Of a stretch of DNA of 64,000 nt, positions 8,576-16,930 are shown one piece after another (position 1 is the stretch's first letter; each line of letters opens with the position of its first letter). Made by a program: the position numbers and the translations under genes. The DNA is from Terriglobia bacterium (GTDB taxonomy: Bacteria; Acidobacteriota; Terriglobia; Acidiferrales; UBA7541), in NCBI GenBank assembly GCA_020072765.1, contig JAIQGD010000033.1:1-64000 (forward strand), written 5' to 3'. The notes below the pieces were generated by a model that saw only the letters and a list, made by a program, of their open reading frames with translations, did no database searches and was not told the origin of the DNA.

Positions 8576-9955
8576 TCAGTGTTTGGTCTGCTGCTCTCTT
8601 TCGCTGGGAAGGGGTGGCAATGGCGGACGCTTCTTCGTCGCCTTTCCGGAGTTTTTCTTTGCCCAGTAGCCGAGACCCGGCAGCGGTATCCGAAGCAGCC
8701 TACAGACCCTCGCGAGATACACATCCGACACGCCGTACTGCTGGGCGAGAATGCGCATCGGCTCCGACCAGACCTTCTCGTACAACCCTGTCCGGTTGTA
8801 CTGTGCAAGGAGATGCGCCGGAGGCGTCCATTCTTTCGGACTCCGCTTCTCCTCGTATTTCAATCCGAGGCGTGTGAGCCAGTAGGTCTGCGAGGCGAGA
8901 TGCTCCTTCAGGCGAGGTTTGCAGAGCAACTCTTTGAGCCGATCCGTAGGGCAAGCGTTGTGCTTCTTGAATATCTGAAGCAGTTCAATCGTCACTTCAG
9001 GCTCGCATCCGTACAAAGCTCGGCGAAGATCATTGAAAGCACGCTGGTCGTTCGGGTTCCAGATCGCCCCGTGGGCGGTCACTTCGCGGGCAGAATCCAG
9101 TCCTTTGGAGACCTCGTATTTCGACCTCAGGCTCTTTCTGTAGTACGGAAAAGAAGAGCCGAAATTTAAGTGCCACAAGCAAGTATCCAATGCCGAGGAG
9201 CCTCCGTTGGGCTTGTCGTTTGGGTTTGCTCCGATCTCCAGTAGGTACTTGATCGAATCGCTGCGAGCGGAGACAGCGGCGCAATGGAGCAAATCGCTCA
9301 GGTCGTCCCGTTTGGGATCAGGCTTGAGTTTCTTCAGAACCTCAACGTTTCCCGAATAGCTTGCCTCCTTAAGTGCAGTCGTGAAGCATTCCGGGTCGTT
9401 CTCATCCACCTCGTCCACCTTCGGACCAAGAGAGCGAGGGTTCGCTCCGGCCCACAGCATGAGGCTTATCCACTTCATGTCGCCCTTGCCGCAGAAGCAT
9501 CGGAGAGCACAATCCGCCTGCTCTTGCAGCGCGGCGGACACTTCAGGACGTGACCGCTTCAGTTCGACGAAAGGGCCCGACGCCGTTCTGATCTTGTTGG
9601 TGAACGCAACCGCGAATGGAGAACCCTCCACAGGGTCAGCGCCGTGCTCCAGAAAGAAGCGGAAGATGTGAGGATTCCATTCCAGCAGAACGTCTGAGAA
9701 TGGGACGGACTTCACCTCTGCACCGTTCTCCACTAGCAATTGACCGAAGTCCAGCCCGTGCGACGACACTGCGTCTGTCAGCGCAGCATTTGTTGACGAC
9801 TGGTTGTTCTCGTGCTTTGCAATCAGTTCGGTCAGGCTGTGAAACCGAGTCTCAACGGCGACTTGGAGCAGGCTTCCGCATTTCGCAGGGAGTGTGAGCG
9901 GTCTGCCGTCTGCAATCCATTTCTCGATTTCGTACAGCCGTCCGGCGCGGCACAA
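8576..9955 (-). CDS. Ankyrin-type repeat protein with C-terminal HTH-like module
   Basis: The 459-residue product has an N-terminal solenoid with degenerate ankyrin units (for example ELIAKHENN, QLLVENGAEV, FFLEHGADPVEGS, YLLEIGANPNDKPN). A C-terminal segment of ~55 residues reads YEKVWSEPMRILAQQYGVSD followed by LARVCRLLRIPLPGLGYWAK; its spacing resembles a helix-turn-helix, and I recall this module at the ends of various uncharacterised proteins. Function is unknown. The first usable start in frame is a TTG at 9955, but conserved-looking sequence (VKELLRLCRAGRLYE) begins upstream of it. An ATG with a strong AGGAGG site near 10030 lies in the neighbouring frame, so the 5' end may be frameshifted. 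It is the first gene inside the left island end and looks lower in GC than its neighbours. Confidence 0.65.
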   Translation of the reverse strand: MCRAGRLYEIEKWIADGRPLTLPAKCGSLLQVAVETRFHSLTELIAKHENNQSSTNAALTDAVSSHGLDFGQLLVENGAEVKSVPFSDVLLEWNPHIFRFFLEHGADPVEGSPFAVAFTNKIRTASGPFVELKRSRPEVSAALQEQADCALRCFCGKGDMKWISLMLWAGANPRSLGPKVDEVDENDPECFTTALKEASYSGNVEVLKKLKPDPKRDDLSDLLHCAAVSARSDSIKYLLEIGANPNDKPNGGSSALDTCLWHLNFGSSFPYYRKSLRSKYEVSKGLDSAREVTAHGAIWNPNDQRAFNDLRRALYGCEPEVTIELLQIFKKHNACPTDRLKELLCKPRLKEHLASQTYWLTRLGLKYEEKRSPKEWTPPAHLLAQYNRTGLYEKVWSEPMRILAQQYGVSDVYLARVCRLLRIPLPGLGYWAKKNSGKATKKRPPLPPLPSEREQQTKH

Positions 9956-10168
9956 CCTCAGGAGTTCCTTGACGGGGAGAGGAGTAGATGTGCACGTGAA
10001 GTGTTAAATGAGTAACGGCGATTGCAGCCATCGTTGCCTCCTGAGTAGGCACGTTGGTCAGGGGCGCGTTCAGTGCTCAAACACCGGCGCGTCTCACTAC
10101 TCCCCTGGATTGCTCGGCGGCCCTGCAAGTTCTCCATTGAAGAGTTGCCGTGCTGCGGTTGCAGGCGG

Positions 10169-11587
10169 CTACTTCTTTGCCGCGCCGGACTGAAAGCCGA
10201 TGCGCTTCATGGGCCGCCAGACGAAGTCGCGGCGAAAGTATTGCCAGAAGCCCTGGAGGCGCCAGACAAGATACATCTGGCGGTAGGGGAAATGCTCGAA
10301 GAAGCAGTAGAGCACCAGGCGGACGACGTCGCGCCAGTCGTTGTAGCGCTTGTAGGTGATCTCCTCCTGGAGCACCGCGCCGATGGAGATCATGGTGCCG
10401 AAGGCGTACCCGTAAATCAGGAACTGGAGGAAGTACTCGCGGCTGAGGACGCCCAGCACCGCCGCCAAAATGATAGTGGTATAGCCCACCAGCTCGACCA
10501 CCGGCGCCAGCAGTTCGAAGGACCACATGTAGGGCAGCGAAATCGAGCCGAAACGTCCATAGGCCGGGCGGAAGAGCATGTCGCGATTGGGCCACAACAC
10601 GTCGAGCAAACCCTTGTGCCAGCGGGAGCGCTGTCGCGCAAGGGAACGCAGATCCGCCGGGACTTCGGTCCAACAGACCGGATCGGGCACGAAGCTGATC
10701 TTATAGTCCATCTCCTGATCGAGTAGATAGCGGTGCAGCCGCGTGACCAGGTCAAAATCCTCGCCGATGGCTGTTGCGCGGTAGCCGCCCACGGCCTTGA
10801 CCAGATCCAGCCGGAAAATCCCAAAGGCCCCGGAAATAATGTTCAGCATATTGCCCGCGGCCCAGGCCTCGCGGCCGATCAGAAACGCACGCAGATATTC
10901 GATCACCTGCAGCACTTTGAGCCAGCTTTTCGGCAGGTGCACTTCGGTCAGCTGGCCATCGGCCACACGCGAGCCATTGAGCACGCGCACGATGCCGCCG
11001 GCGGCCACGACACGCTTGGGGTCGGCTAGGATGGGCACCATGATGCGCAGGAGCGAATCACGCTCCAGGATCGAATCGGCGTCCACGATGCAGACGTACG
11101 GCTTGGACGCTGCGTTCAAGCCCGCGTTCACCGCGTCGGCTTTATTGCCGCCCGGCTCCTTATCCACCACCAGCAGCCGCGGCTCGTTCTGGCTCATGTA
11201 GACGCCGCGCACCGGCGCCGAGGGGATCTCCGGAATGTACAGCAGATCTGCTGGGCGCAGCTGAAAATACTCGGCGAGAACGTCGAGGGTCCGGTCGGTC
11301 GAACCGTCGTTGATGACGATCAGCTCCAGCTCCGGATAGTCCAGCGCGAGCAGGCCGCGCGCCGATTCGATAATCGATTTCTCTTCGTTATGCGCCGGAG
11401 CTAGCAGGGTAATCGGCGGAGCCAGCGGCGAATGGCGCAAGCGGTCGAGCCGGATGCTCGCCAGGCGCCGGCGGTGCCTCAAACTGGCCATCAGGGCGAT
11501 GATCAGCAGCGCCAGATAGATGAGGTTGGAGGCCAGATAGTAGAAAAACAGCGAATAGTTCGAGAAGAGGATGAACTTGAGCAGCAT
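10169..11587 (-). CDS. Membrane GT2 glycosyltransferase (PgaC/cellulose-synthase-like)
   Basis: This 472-residue processive-type family 2 glycosyltransferase has an N-terminal membrane segment (about 5-38) and the catalytic motifs VINDGSTDRT, VDADSILERD (DxD), GEDFDL and QRSRWHKG (Q-x2-RW), then three or more membrane helices. The architecture matches synthases that polymerise and export beta-linked sugars such as poly-GlcNAc; the sugar cannot be told. Its ATG overlaps the stop of the HEAT-repeat gene (TGATG), and that gene in turn overlaps a YaiO-type outer-membrane gene. The three form one operon for a surface polysaccharide. Confidence 0.85.
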   Translation of the reverse strand: MLLKFILFSNYSLFFYYLASNLIYLALLIIALMASLRHRRRLASIRLDRLRHSPLAPPITLLAPAHNEEKSIIESARGLLALDYPELELIVINDGSTDRTLDVLAEYFQLRPADLLYIPEIPSAPVRGVYMSQNEPRLLVVDKEPGGNKADAVNAGLNAASKPYVCIVDADSILERDSLLRIMVPILADPKRVVAAGGIVRVLNGSRVADGQLTEVHLPKSWLKVLQVIEYLRAFLIGREAWAAGNMLNIISGAFGIFRLDLVKAVGGYRATAIGEDFDLVTRLHRYLLDQEMDYKISFVPDPVCWTEVPADLRSLARQRSRWHKGLLDVLWPNRDMLFRPAYGRFGSISLPYMWSFELLAPVVELVGYTTIILAAVLGVLSREYFLQFLIYGYAFGTMISIGAVLQEEITYKRYNDWRDVVRLVLYCFFEHFPYRQMYLVWRLQGFWQYFRRDFVWRPMKRIGFQSGAAKK

Positions 11588-12840
11588 CAGCTATTCCCCT
11601 TCCCGGATTTCGGCACAACGACCGGTTTCCCCTCGGCGCGCGCTGCGCTGCGCACCTGCTCCTGGCCCGCGCGCAGCGCCTGCATCAGCGCGGCGGTGGC
11701 ATCTTCCCGGCGGCTGGGATCGGAGATGGCGCTGAAGAGCCGGGCCACGCCACCCGCTCGCTCGATTTCGGATATAATAGCGTGCAGCGCGAAGCGGTCG
11801 TGCGTCTCGATGACCTTGCTGACGATCTGCTCCAGGCGCGGCCCCATCCGCGCCAGAGCACCTGCCGCGCGCAACCTCACGAAGCGGTTCTCATCGCAAA
11901 GCGCTTCGATCAAGATGGGAATCACCCGCGCATCCTCGATTGTTCCCACGGCCACCACCGCGCGCAGCCGCACAAACCATTCGCGGTCCTTAACCAGATC
12001 GCTGAGCAACTCCACTGCCGAAGCCGGCCGCGCCACGCCCAGCGCGCGCGCCGCCGAGGCCCGCACTTCCGGTAGGGGGTCCGCCGCCAGCAGCAGGATG
12101 TCCTCTTCCATCGCCGGAGTGGCCAGTTCGCCCAGTACCCGCGCCATCATCTCCCGTGACCGGCCCTCCGGTTGGTCCAGATAGGCCCGCAGAATTTCCG
12201 GGCAGCCCTGGCAGCACTCGAGCAACGAATTCTGCAGCGTCAGACCCGGCGTGCTCAACCCGCGTCCGGCCACGCGGTCGAGCATCTCGATCGCGGCTTC
12301 CGGCAGGCCCGTGCCGCCCAGTCCGCGCACCGCAGCCACGCGCGTTTCCAGTTCCGGATCTTCGAGCGCGCGAGCCAGCATGGGCACGGCCTCCGGCGCG
12401 CGTGTGCGTCCCAAAGCCACCAGGGCACGGCGCCTGCGCCAGCCTTCGTACGCGGTGGCCTCATGCAGGCGCGTGGCCAGCAGCCCGCTGGAGCGCAAGA
12501 CATTCAGCAAGCGTGCCGCTTCCCCGGAGAGCCCGGCCATATGCGCTGCTTCAATGTCATCGAGCAGCATCTCCTCGACGATTTCGCTATCCAGCGGCTC
12601 CTTGCGCCAGTTCGCCGCGGGCACGGCGCCGCTGAGAATGGCCTCCCAGTTCTGGCGCAGCGCAAAGACGCGTTCGTCCCGGCGGTGGAAATACCGCCGT
12701 CGCATAGCCCGCCGTCCCAGAATAAAACTGAGAAGCAGGCCAATTCCGGCCATCGAGGCGATGATCGCGTCGAGAACCAGACGGCCCGGCGCACTCAGCC
12801 AAACCGCCGCCATTAGCGCTCCGTTAGAAACGTAGTCCAT
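11587..12840 (-). CDS. HEAT-repeat protein with N-terminal membrane anchor
   Basis: The 417-residue product starts with a hydrophobic segment (about 20-42) followed by basic residues, then a cytoplasmic array of HEAT-type repeats with recurring RA-A-ALG units such as EVRASAARALG and RFVRLRAAGALA. No catalytic motif is visible. It overlaps the outer-membrane gene upstream by 17 nt and the glycosyltransferase downstream by 1 nt, so the three products are made together; a scaffold or partner role for the synthase is likely but inferred. The tail is basic and Lys/Gly-rich. Confidence 0.75.
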   Translation of the reverse strand: MDYVSNGALMAAVWLSAPGRLVLDAIIASMAGIGLLLSFILGRRAMRRRYFHRRDERVFALRQNWEAILSGAVPAANWRKEPLDSEIVEEMLLDDIEAAHMAGLSGEAARLLNVLRSSGLLATRLHEATAYEGWRRRRALVALGRTRAPEAVPMLARALEDPELETRVAAVRGLGGTGLPEAAIEMLDRVAGRGLSTPGLTLQNSLLECCQGCPEILRAYLDQPEGRSREMMARVLGELATPAMEEDILLLAADPLPEVRASAARALGVARPASAVELLSDLVKDREWFVRLRAVVAVGTIEDARVIPILIEALCDENRFVRLRAAGALARMGPRLEQIVSKVIETHDRFALHAIISEIERAGGVARLFSAISDPSRREDATAALMQALRAGQEQVRSAARAEGKPVVVPKSGKGNS

Positions 12841-14092
12841 AGCTCAATCCGAAACTCGTTTGCGTGCGGCCCTGCGTACGGCTCTGATAAGCAACGTAGC
12901 TGGTCAAGTCCTGCCGTGGTGCGAACTGGTATTTGAGACCGCCGCCATAGGTCCGGGCGGAAAAACGACCGATCTGGTCAATGCGCGAGTAATCTTCCGT
13001 GCCCACGGCGAAGAAAAGGTTTGCGGAGAGTTTGTCCACCAGGGGGAAGCCCAGTTTGGCCACTCCCGAGGGGCTCCAGTCCGGCGTCAGGCCCGGAAAT
13101 ACGCTGCGCGCCGCCGTCCCCCTCAGGAGGAAAGTCCATTCCCGAGGGAGATAGAAAAGCAGCGAAGGAGAGATCGTGAGAACGTGCGAATCTTGAAACC
13201 ACTGCCAGTGTTGGTCGTACATGGCCTCGATGCCGCGCACCGGAGTGCTATCGCTGAAGCGAAATCCGCGATCGAGGCCGAAAAATGCTTCGCCGGTGGA
13301 AATCACGCTCTGGTCATTGGCCACGGCGCCGCCGGCGCTGACGGTCGTGTCGTGATTCAGGCGATGGGAAGCCGCGCCGGTAAATTTGCCCGCACGTTCG
13401 CCGAAGCGCTCCCAGGCGCTGGCGGCAAAGCTGGTGGCCCATTTGTTCGTCCAGCGGGAGTCCAGGCTGACCGTCTGCACGGCCGCGGCTCCGGTGTAAC
13501 TGAAGGTGTCGGTGTCGTTGCCGATGCGCAGGAGATGCCGCGGCTCCATGCGCACGGAAACCAGGCCAGCCCGCGCTTCCGGGTCCTGAGGATCGAGCCG
13601 TGCGGCCGCGGCGAAATCCTCGCGCGCCTCGCGGGTGCGTCCCAGCGCGCGAAGCGTTCGCGCGCGCTGTACCAGGATGTCCCCGCGCCGGGGCTCAAGG
13701 GCCTTGGCAGTGGTCAGGAAGGCCAGCGCTTCGGCGAAGCGCTGCTGCCGGGCGAGCACCGTGGCCAGGCCGCTGAGTATATCGGTATCTTTTGGAGAGG
13801 CTTGCAGCACCCGGCGGTAGTCCGCTTCGGCTTCCGCCAGGCGATCCATCCGCGTGAGCACCCGGGCGCGCCAGCCGAGCGCTTCCAAGTCCTGCGGAGC
13901 CGCAGCCAGACGCTTCTCGGTTACGACCAGCGCGGCGGTCAAATCCTGGCGAGCGAGGAGATCGCGGACCTGCTGCTGCCAATCGGGCGCGGCCTGTTGC
14001 GCTACAGCGGGCAGAACGACGAACAGGCACAAGGCCACGATCCCGATTCCGGGCAGGTGTTTTCCTTCTTTCTTCTTCAGAGAAAACCTCAT
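12824..14092 (-). CDS. TPR and YaiO-type outer-membrane beta-barrel protein
   Basis: The 422-residue product has a signal peptide (cut near AVAQQAAPD), about three tetratricopeptide repeats (residues 30-170, with DLEALGWRARVLTRM and ADYRRVLQASPKD units) and a C-terminal half of alternating short strands ending in GLSYGLRF, a terminal-Phe barrel signature. This is the YaiO layout. In E. coli, yaiO lies close to the putative glycosyltransferase gene yaiP, which matches the pairing here. The likely role is an outer-membrane port or modifier for the polymer made by the gene at 10169. I used the ATG at 14092; a TTG at 14104 is also open. Confidence 0.8.
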   Translation of the reverse strand: MRFSLKKKEGKHLPGIGIVALCLFVVLPAVAQQAAPDWQQQVRDLLARQDLTAALVVTEKRLAAAPQDLEALGWRARVLTRMDRLAEAEADYRRVLQASPKDTDILSGLATVLARQQRFAEALAFLTTAKALEPRRGDILVQRARTLRALGRTREAREDFAAAARLDPQDPEARAGLVSVRMEPRHLLRIGNDTDTFSYTGAAAVQTVSLDSRWTNKWATSFAASAWERFGERAGKFTGAASHRLNHDTTVSAGGAVANDQSVISTGEAFFGLDRGFRFSDSTPVRGIEAMYDQHWQWFQDSHVLTISPSLLFYLPREWTFLLRGTAARSVFPGLTPDWSPSGVAKLGFPLVDKLSANLFFAVGTEDYSRIDQIGRFSARTYGGGLKYQFAPRQDLTSYVAYQSRTQGRTQTSFGLSYGLRF

Positions 14093-14665
14093 CCAACAAC
14101 TCAACGGACACCCCTGACACTTCCGTCCGGTCGGGGGACCGGGTCGCAGCCGATACCACCCTACTCATAAATTTGATCGTACTTGCAGAAAAAAACCAAT
14201 AAGCAAGAATGGCTAGTACCCCTCTCGCTTATTGCCGACGAAAATGCCGTAACCCCTTAATTGCTAGGCAGATATACCGCCTTCACTGTCGTGGCGACAA
14301 TGCTGGCGACGGCGAAATAAGGTAAGGAAGGACTGGATTCACGGATGAAGTCCAGGCTTCGAACTGCGCGATGCAGCTATATCGTTGTTTTTCGGCCCAT
14401 AGTCGGGCAACGGGAGGTCGTCGAAGCCGCCCGATGGTTGGATATGTCCCGCCGGACCAGCAAGATGATCGAAATTTGGCAATCTCATGAAATCTGTGTA
14501 CTCAATCGGTGACTCTTCGGGTGAATTCCAGCGATCTGAGGATCCTTTTGGACTCATACATAGGGAATAAGCCATTGGAACTATAGTTGCTCCAATCCAT
14601 CTGCTAGCCGAAGAGTTTGGTGTGACTTCTTATCTCCCCGGTGGGGCGGAAGCAATAACGGGATT
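14093..14665. other. Gene-free stretch with a sigma-54 promoter
   Basis: No supported gene in about 570 bp. It separates the polysaccharide operon (minus) from the TonB-C gene (plus). The only clear signal is the -24/-12 element at 14576-14591. I found no convincing promoter for the minus-strand operon. Confidence 0.5.
14576..14591 (+). promoter_or_regulatory. Sigma-54 promoter (-24/-12)
   Basis: TGGAAC-TATAG-TTGCT differs from TGGCAC-N5-TTGCT at one base, and GG and GC are 12 bp apart. It lies 90 bp before the ATG at 14666. Confidence 0.65.
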
Positions 14666-16435
14666 TTGCCAGGCGTCTGGCGATCGGGACGGCATACTTT
14701 TGTGACTCTTCGAGTGAATGATTCCGTGTCGACACTTTTCCCATCCGCAAACTACGGTCGGCCCGCCACGCTTCAACCCTCCGATTCATTGGCGACGCGG
14801 TCAAACTGCGTGCCGCAGTTTCTCGTGGCACCGGACCCGGTCTGCGCCAACTTATGGGAGTCTCTGCAGGCGATTTTTACACGAGTAACGCTCCCGTCTT
14901 CGAGGAATCGCGCGGTCCTATTTCGTTACGGAACACTCGTGCGATCAAAGTCTTCCAGCCGCCCTTTTGGCGCATCCCTCGCTCTACATTGCCTATACAT
15001 CTGCCTGCTCGTCTATTTACACCAGGCGTTCCCCGCGAGGGCATCCGCCATGGCGTCCGTCAACGCCAGTCCTGAAAGAATCTACTATCGAGTGCCCTTA
15101 GTCGATCGATCCAGGACGCTTCCACACATCGCGCGGGCAGGACCCGGAGGACGGCCCGAATCCGGCTCGATTTCGGATTCTTTGCCCGCGGCGGGGAGCA
15201 CTACTTCCCAGGATCGGCTGGTGGTTGTCTCCAAACCCGTGCATCCCGACAACTTCCGGCAGACAATCTATCAACCTTCCTCACCCCCGGATCTTCGAAT
15301 TACGTCGGAGATCAAGCTCCCAAACATTGTTTTGGGCAAGCCCCCCGAGCTGCCGAAACCCTCTTTGACCCTCGATCCGAACAAGGCACGCCCAACTCCA
15401 ACATCGCGCGCTTGGAAGGCGGTGTCGGCACCTAGTCTGGCGGCCGTGACTCCCGCGGCACCCGAACTGAGACTTTTCGAAGATCCTGTGCCCCAGCCTC
15501 GATTGCCCATTCTGTCTGCCTCAGCGAGTGTTCCCCGGCCGAGGGCCGGCCAGGGTACAAGAACGGAGCCAGACGCACCATCCCTGGAGACTTCGAACAG
15601 TGCCGCAACCCTTGTTGTAATTGGTGTGGATCCTGCCGGCCCTGTGTCTCCCGTGGTGCTCCCGCCAGGAAATCGGTGGGGTGATTTCTCCATTTCCCCA
15701 TCCGGCAACGGTTCCGGATCGACAGGAGGGACAACGAGTAGCACCGCGGGTGGAGGCACGGGCGGCGGGAAGGGGGGAGATGGAAGCACGGCCATCGGAC
15801 CGGGTGGCGGAGGCGGCGGGAACTCGCAATTCCCGGGTCGCTTGAGTATCCGCAGCGCAGGAGGCACTAGTGAAGAGGCAGGGATGCTGGAGTTCTCTCT
15901 TGCCTCGACACTGGTTTATCCCGTGGCTCCTCATTTGAACCTGCGCCGGAACGCTCTCGTCGTCTCCACTGGTTCGACGGGAGGAGGTGGTCTGGACGTC
16001 TATGGCGTGTTGCATTGCGGAAAGATCTACACCATTTTCCTCCCGATGCCCGGGAAGGACTGGACTATGCAGTACTGCCAGAAGGTGGATGCTGCGCCAC
16101 AATCTTTGTCCAACTCGCGCTCCACGGTCGTTCATCTCAACCCAGGCCTGGTGCCGCCGGATCCAGACCTGGAGAACCGATTTGATTTTCAGCGGCTGCC
16201 GGTACCGCCGGAAAAAACTCGCAACATGATCGTCCTGAAAGGAACGTTGGGACCAGACGGAATAATCCATGGTCTGGATGTGTTGCAAGGTGTCCTGCCT
16301 GCCATGGACGAAGCGGCTCGGATCGCATTCAATCGCTGGAGATTCAAACCCGCGATTCGGGATGGTAAGGCCGTGGCTGTCGAGATCCTAGTGGGAGTGC
16401 CGGTACAGGCCGCGACGAGTGGCCGACACCGATAG
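14666..16435 (+). CDS. TonB-C domain envelope protein with Pro/Gly-rich linker
   Basis: This 589-residue protein has a single membrane helix at about 108-130 (ALHCLYICLLVYLHQ), a long periplasmic Pro/Ser/Thr-rich region, a Gly/Ser-rich spacer around 350-395, and a TonB-like C-terminus (about 510-585) including AARIAFNRWRFKPAIRDGKA and a final hydrophobic strand. TonB C-domains contact outer-membrane receptors or other envelope partners, but ExbB/ExbD genes are not nearby, so energy coupling is not shown. The ~100-residue N-terminal cytoplasmic part is unusual. The ATG at 14666 is supported by the sigma-54 promoter 90 bp upstream, although later starts are possible. Confidence 0.65.
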   Translation: MPGVWRSGRHTFVTLRVNDSVSTLFPSANYGRPATLQPSDSLATRSNCVPQFLVAPDPVCANLWESLQAIFTRVTLPSSRNRAVLFRYGTLVRSKSSSRPFGASLALHCLYICLLVYLHQAFPARASAMASVNASPERIYYRVPLVDRSRTLPHIARAGPGGRPESGSISDSLPAAGSTTSQDRLVVVSKPVHPDNFRQTIYQPSSPPDLRITSEIKLPNIVLGKPPELPKPSLTLDPNKARPTPTSRAWKAVSAPSLAAVTPAAPELRLFEDPVPQPRLPILSASASVPRPRAGQGTRTEPDAPSLETSNSAATLVVIGVDPAGPVSPVVLPPGNRWGDFSISPSGNGSGSTGGTTSSTAGGGTGGGKGGDGSTAIGPGGGGGGNSQFPGRLSIRSAGGTSEEAGMLEFSLASTLVYPVAPHLNLRRNALVVSTGSTGGGGLDVYGVLHCGKIYTIFLPMPGKDWTMQYCQKVDAAPQSLSNSRSTVVHLNPGLVPPDPDLENRFDFQRLPVPPEKTRNMIVLKGTLGPDGIIHGLDVLQGVLPAMDEAARIAFNRWRFKPAIRDGKAVAVEILVGVPVQAATSGRHR

Positions 16436-16930
16436 ATGCGCCTCCACGCTTCAGGCGGGTCAGGCCTGCTATTTGGCCTGCTAGCACTGGTGCGAGGCTC
16501 TAGAATGACCGTCGGTACTATGCGTACCGGTGCGGCCCTTGCATCGCTCAACGGGGGTGGATTTACTTGCGTGAAATCATGTCTGTGGAAAGTGCACGTT
16601 AGTCTGCCGCCGGTGTAACCAACCCCTGATGCATACCCGAACTCAGCAGGGAGTCGGCCACAATGACAATCCGTTGCGCATAATGAGCAGGAACCTGCCC
16701 ATCGGACTCAGCTAACCAGTCACCTTTCGAGAACTAGATATCTGCTTGGTTCTGTATTTGTATAAGCACGCGCATCTTAAAGCCTTCCCACCGAATCGGG
16801 AGGCCAATCTGTCCTTGGTATCTGTCGTGCTGGTAGCAGGGACGGGGCCGTGTCCGTATAGCTGCTGACGCTGACAATGTTCGGTGACCCCTGGATCGAA
16901 TTGAGTTTGGGCCGATATTTGCGAGGATGA
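16436..16930. other. Gene-free stretch before the sigma-54 activator
   Basis: No supported gene in about 495 bp. A 60-codon open frame starts directly after the TonB-C stop but shows no family or convincing ribosome site. A weak -24/-12-like element lies at 16816-16831. Confidence 0.4.
16816..16831 (+). promoter_or_regulatory. Weak sigma-54-like element
   Basis: TGGTAT-CTGTC-GTGCT keeps the GG/GC pair 12 bp apart but differs from consensus at three positions. It lies 115 bp before the activator gene, similar to the spacing of better sites in this region, so autoregulation is possible. Confidence 0.3.

Noticed and set aside
14181..14200. A minus-strand sigma-54-like element before the polysaccharide operon
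   Set aside because: GG and GC are 11 rather than 12 bp apart and the -24 part matches poorly.
16436..16618. 60-codon open frame starting directly after the TonB-C stop
   Set aside because: No ribosome site, no family, no signal peptide of good quality; it looks like a chance frame.
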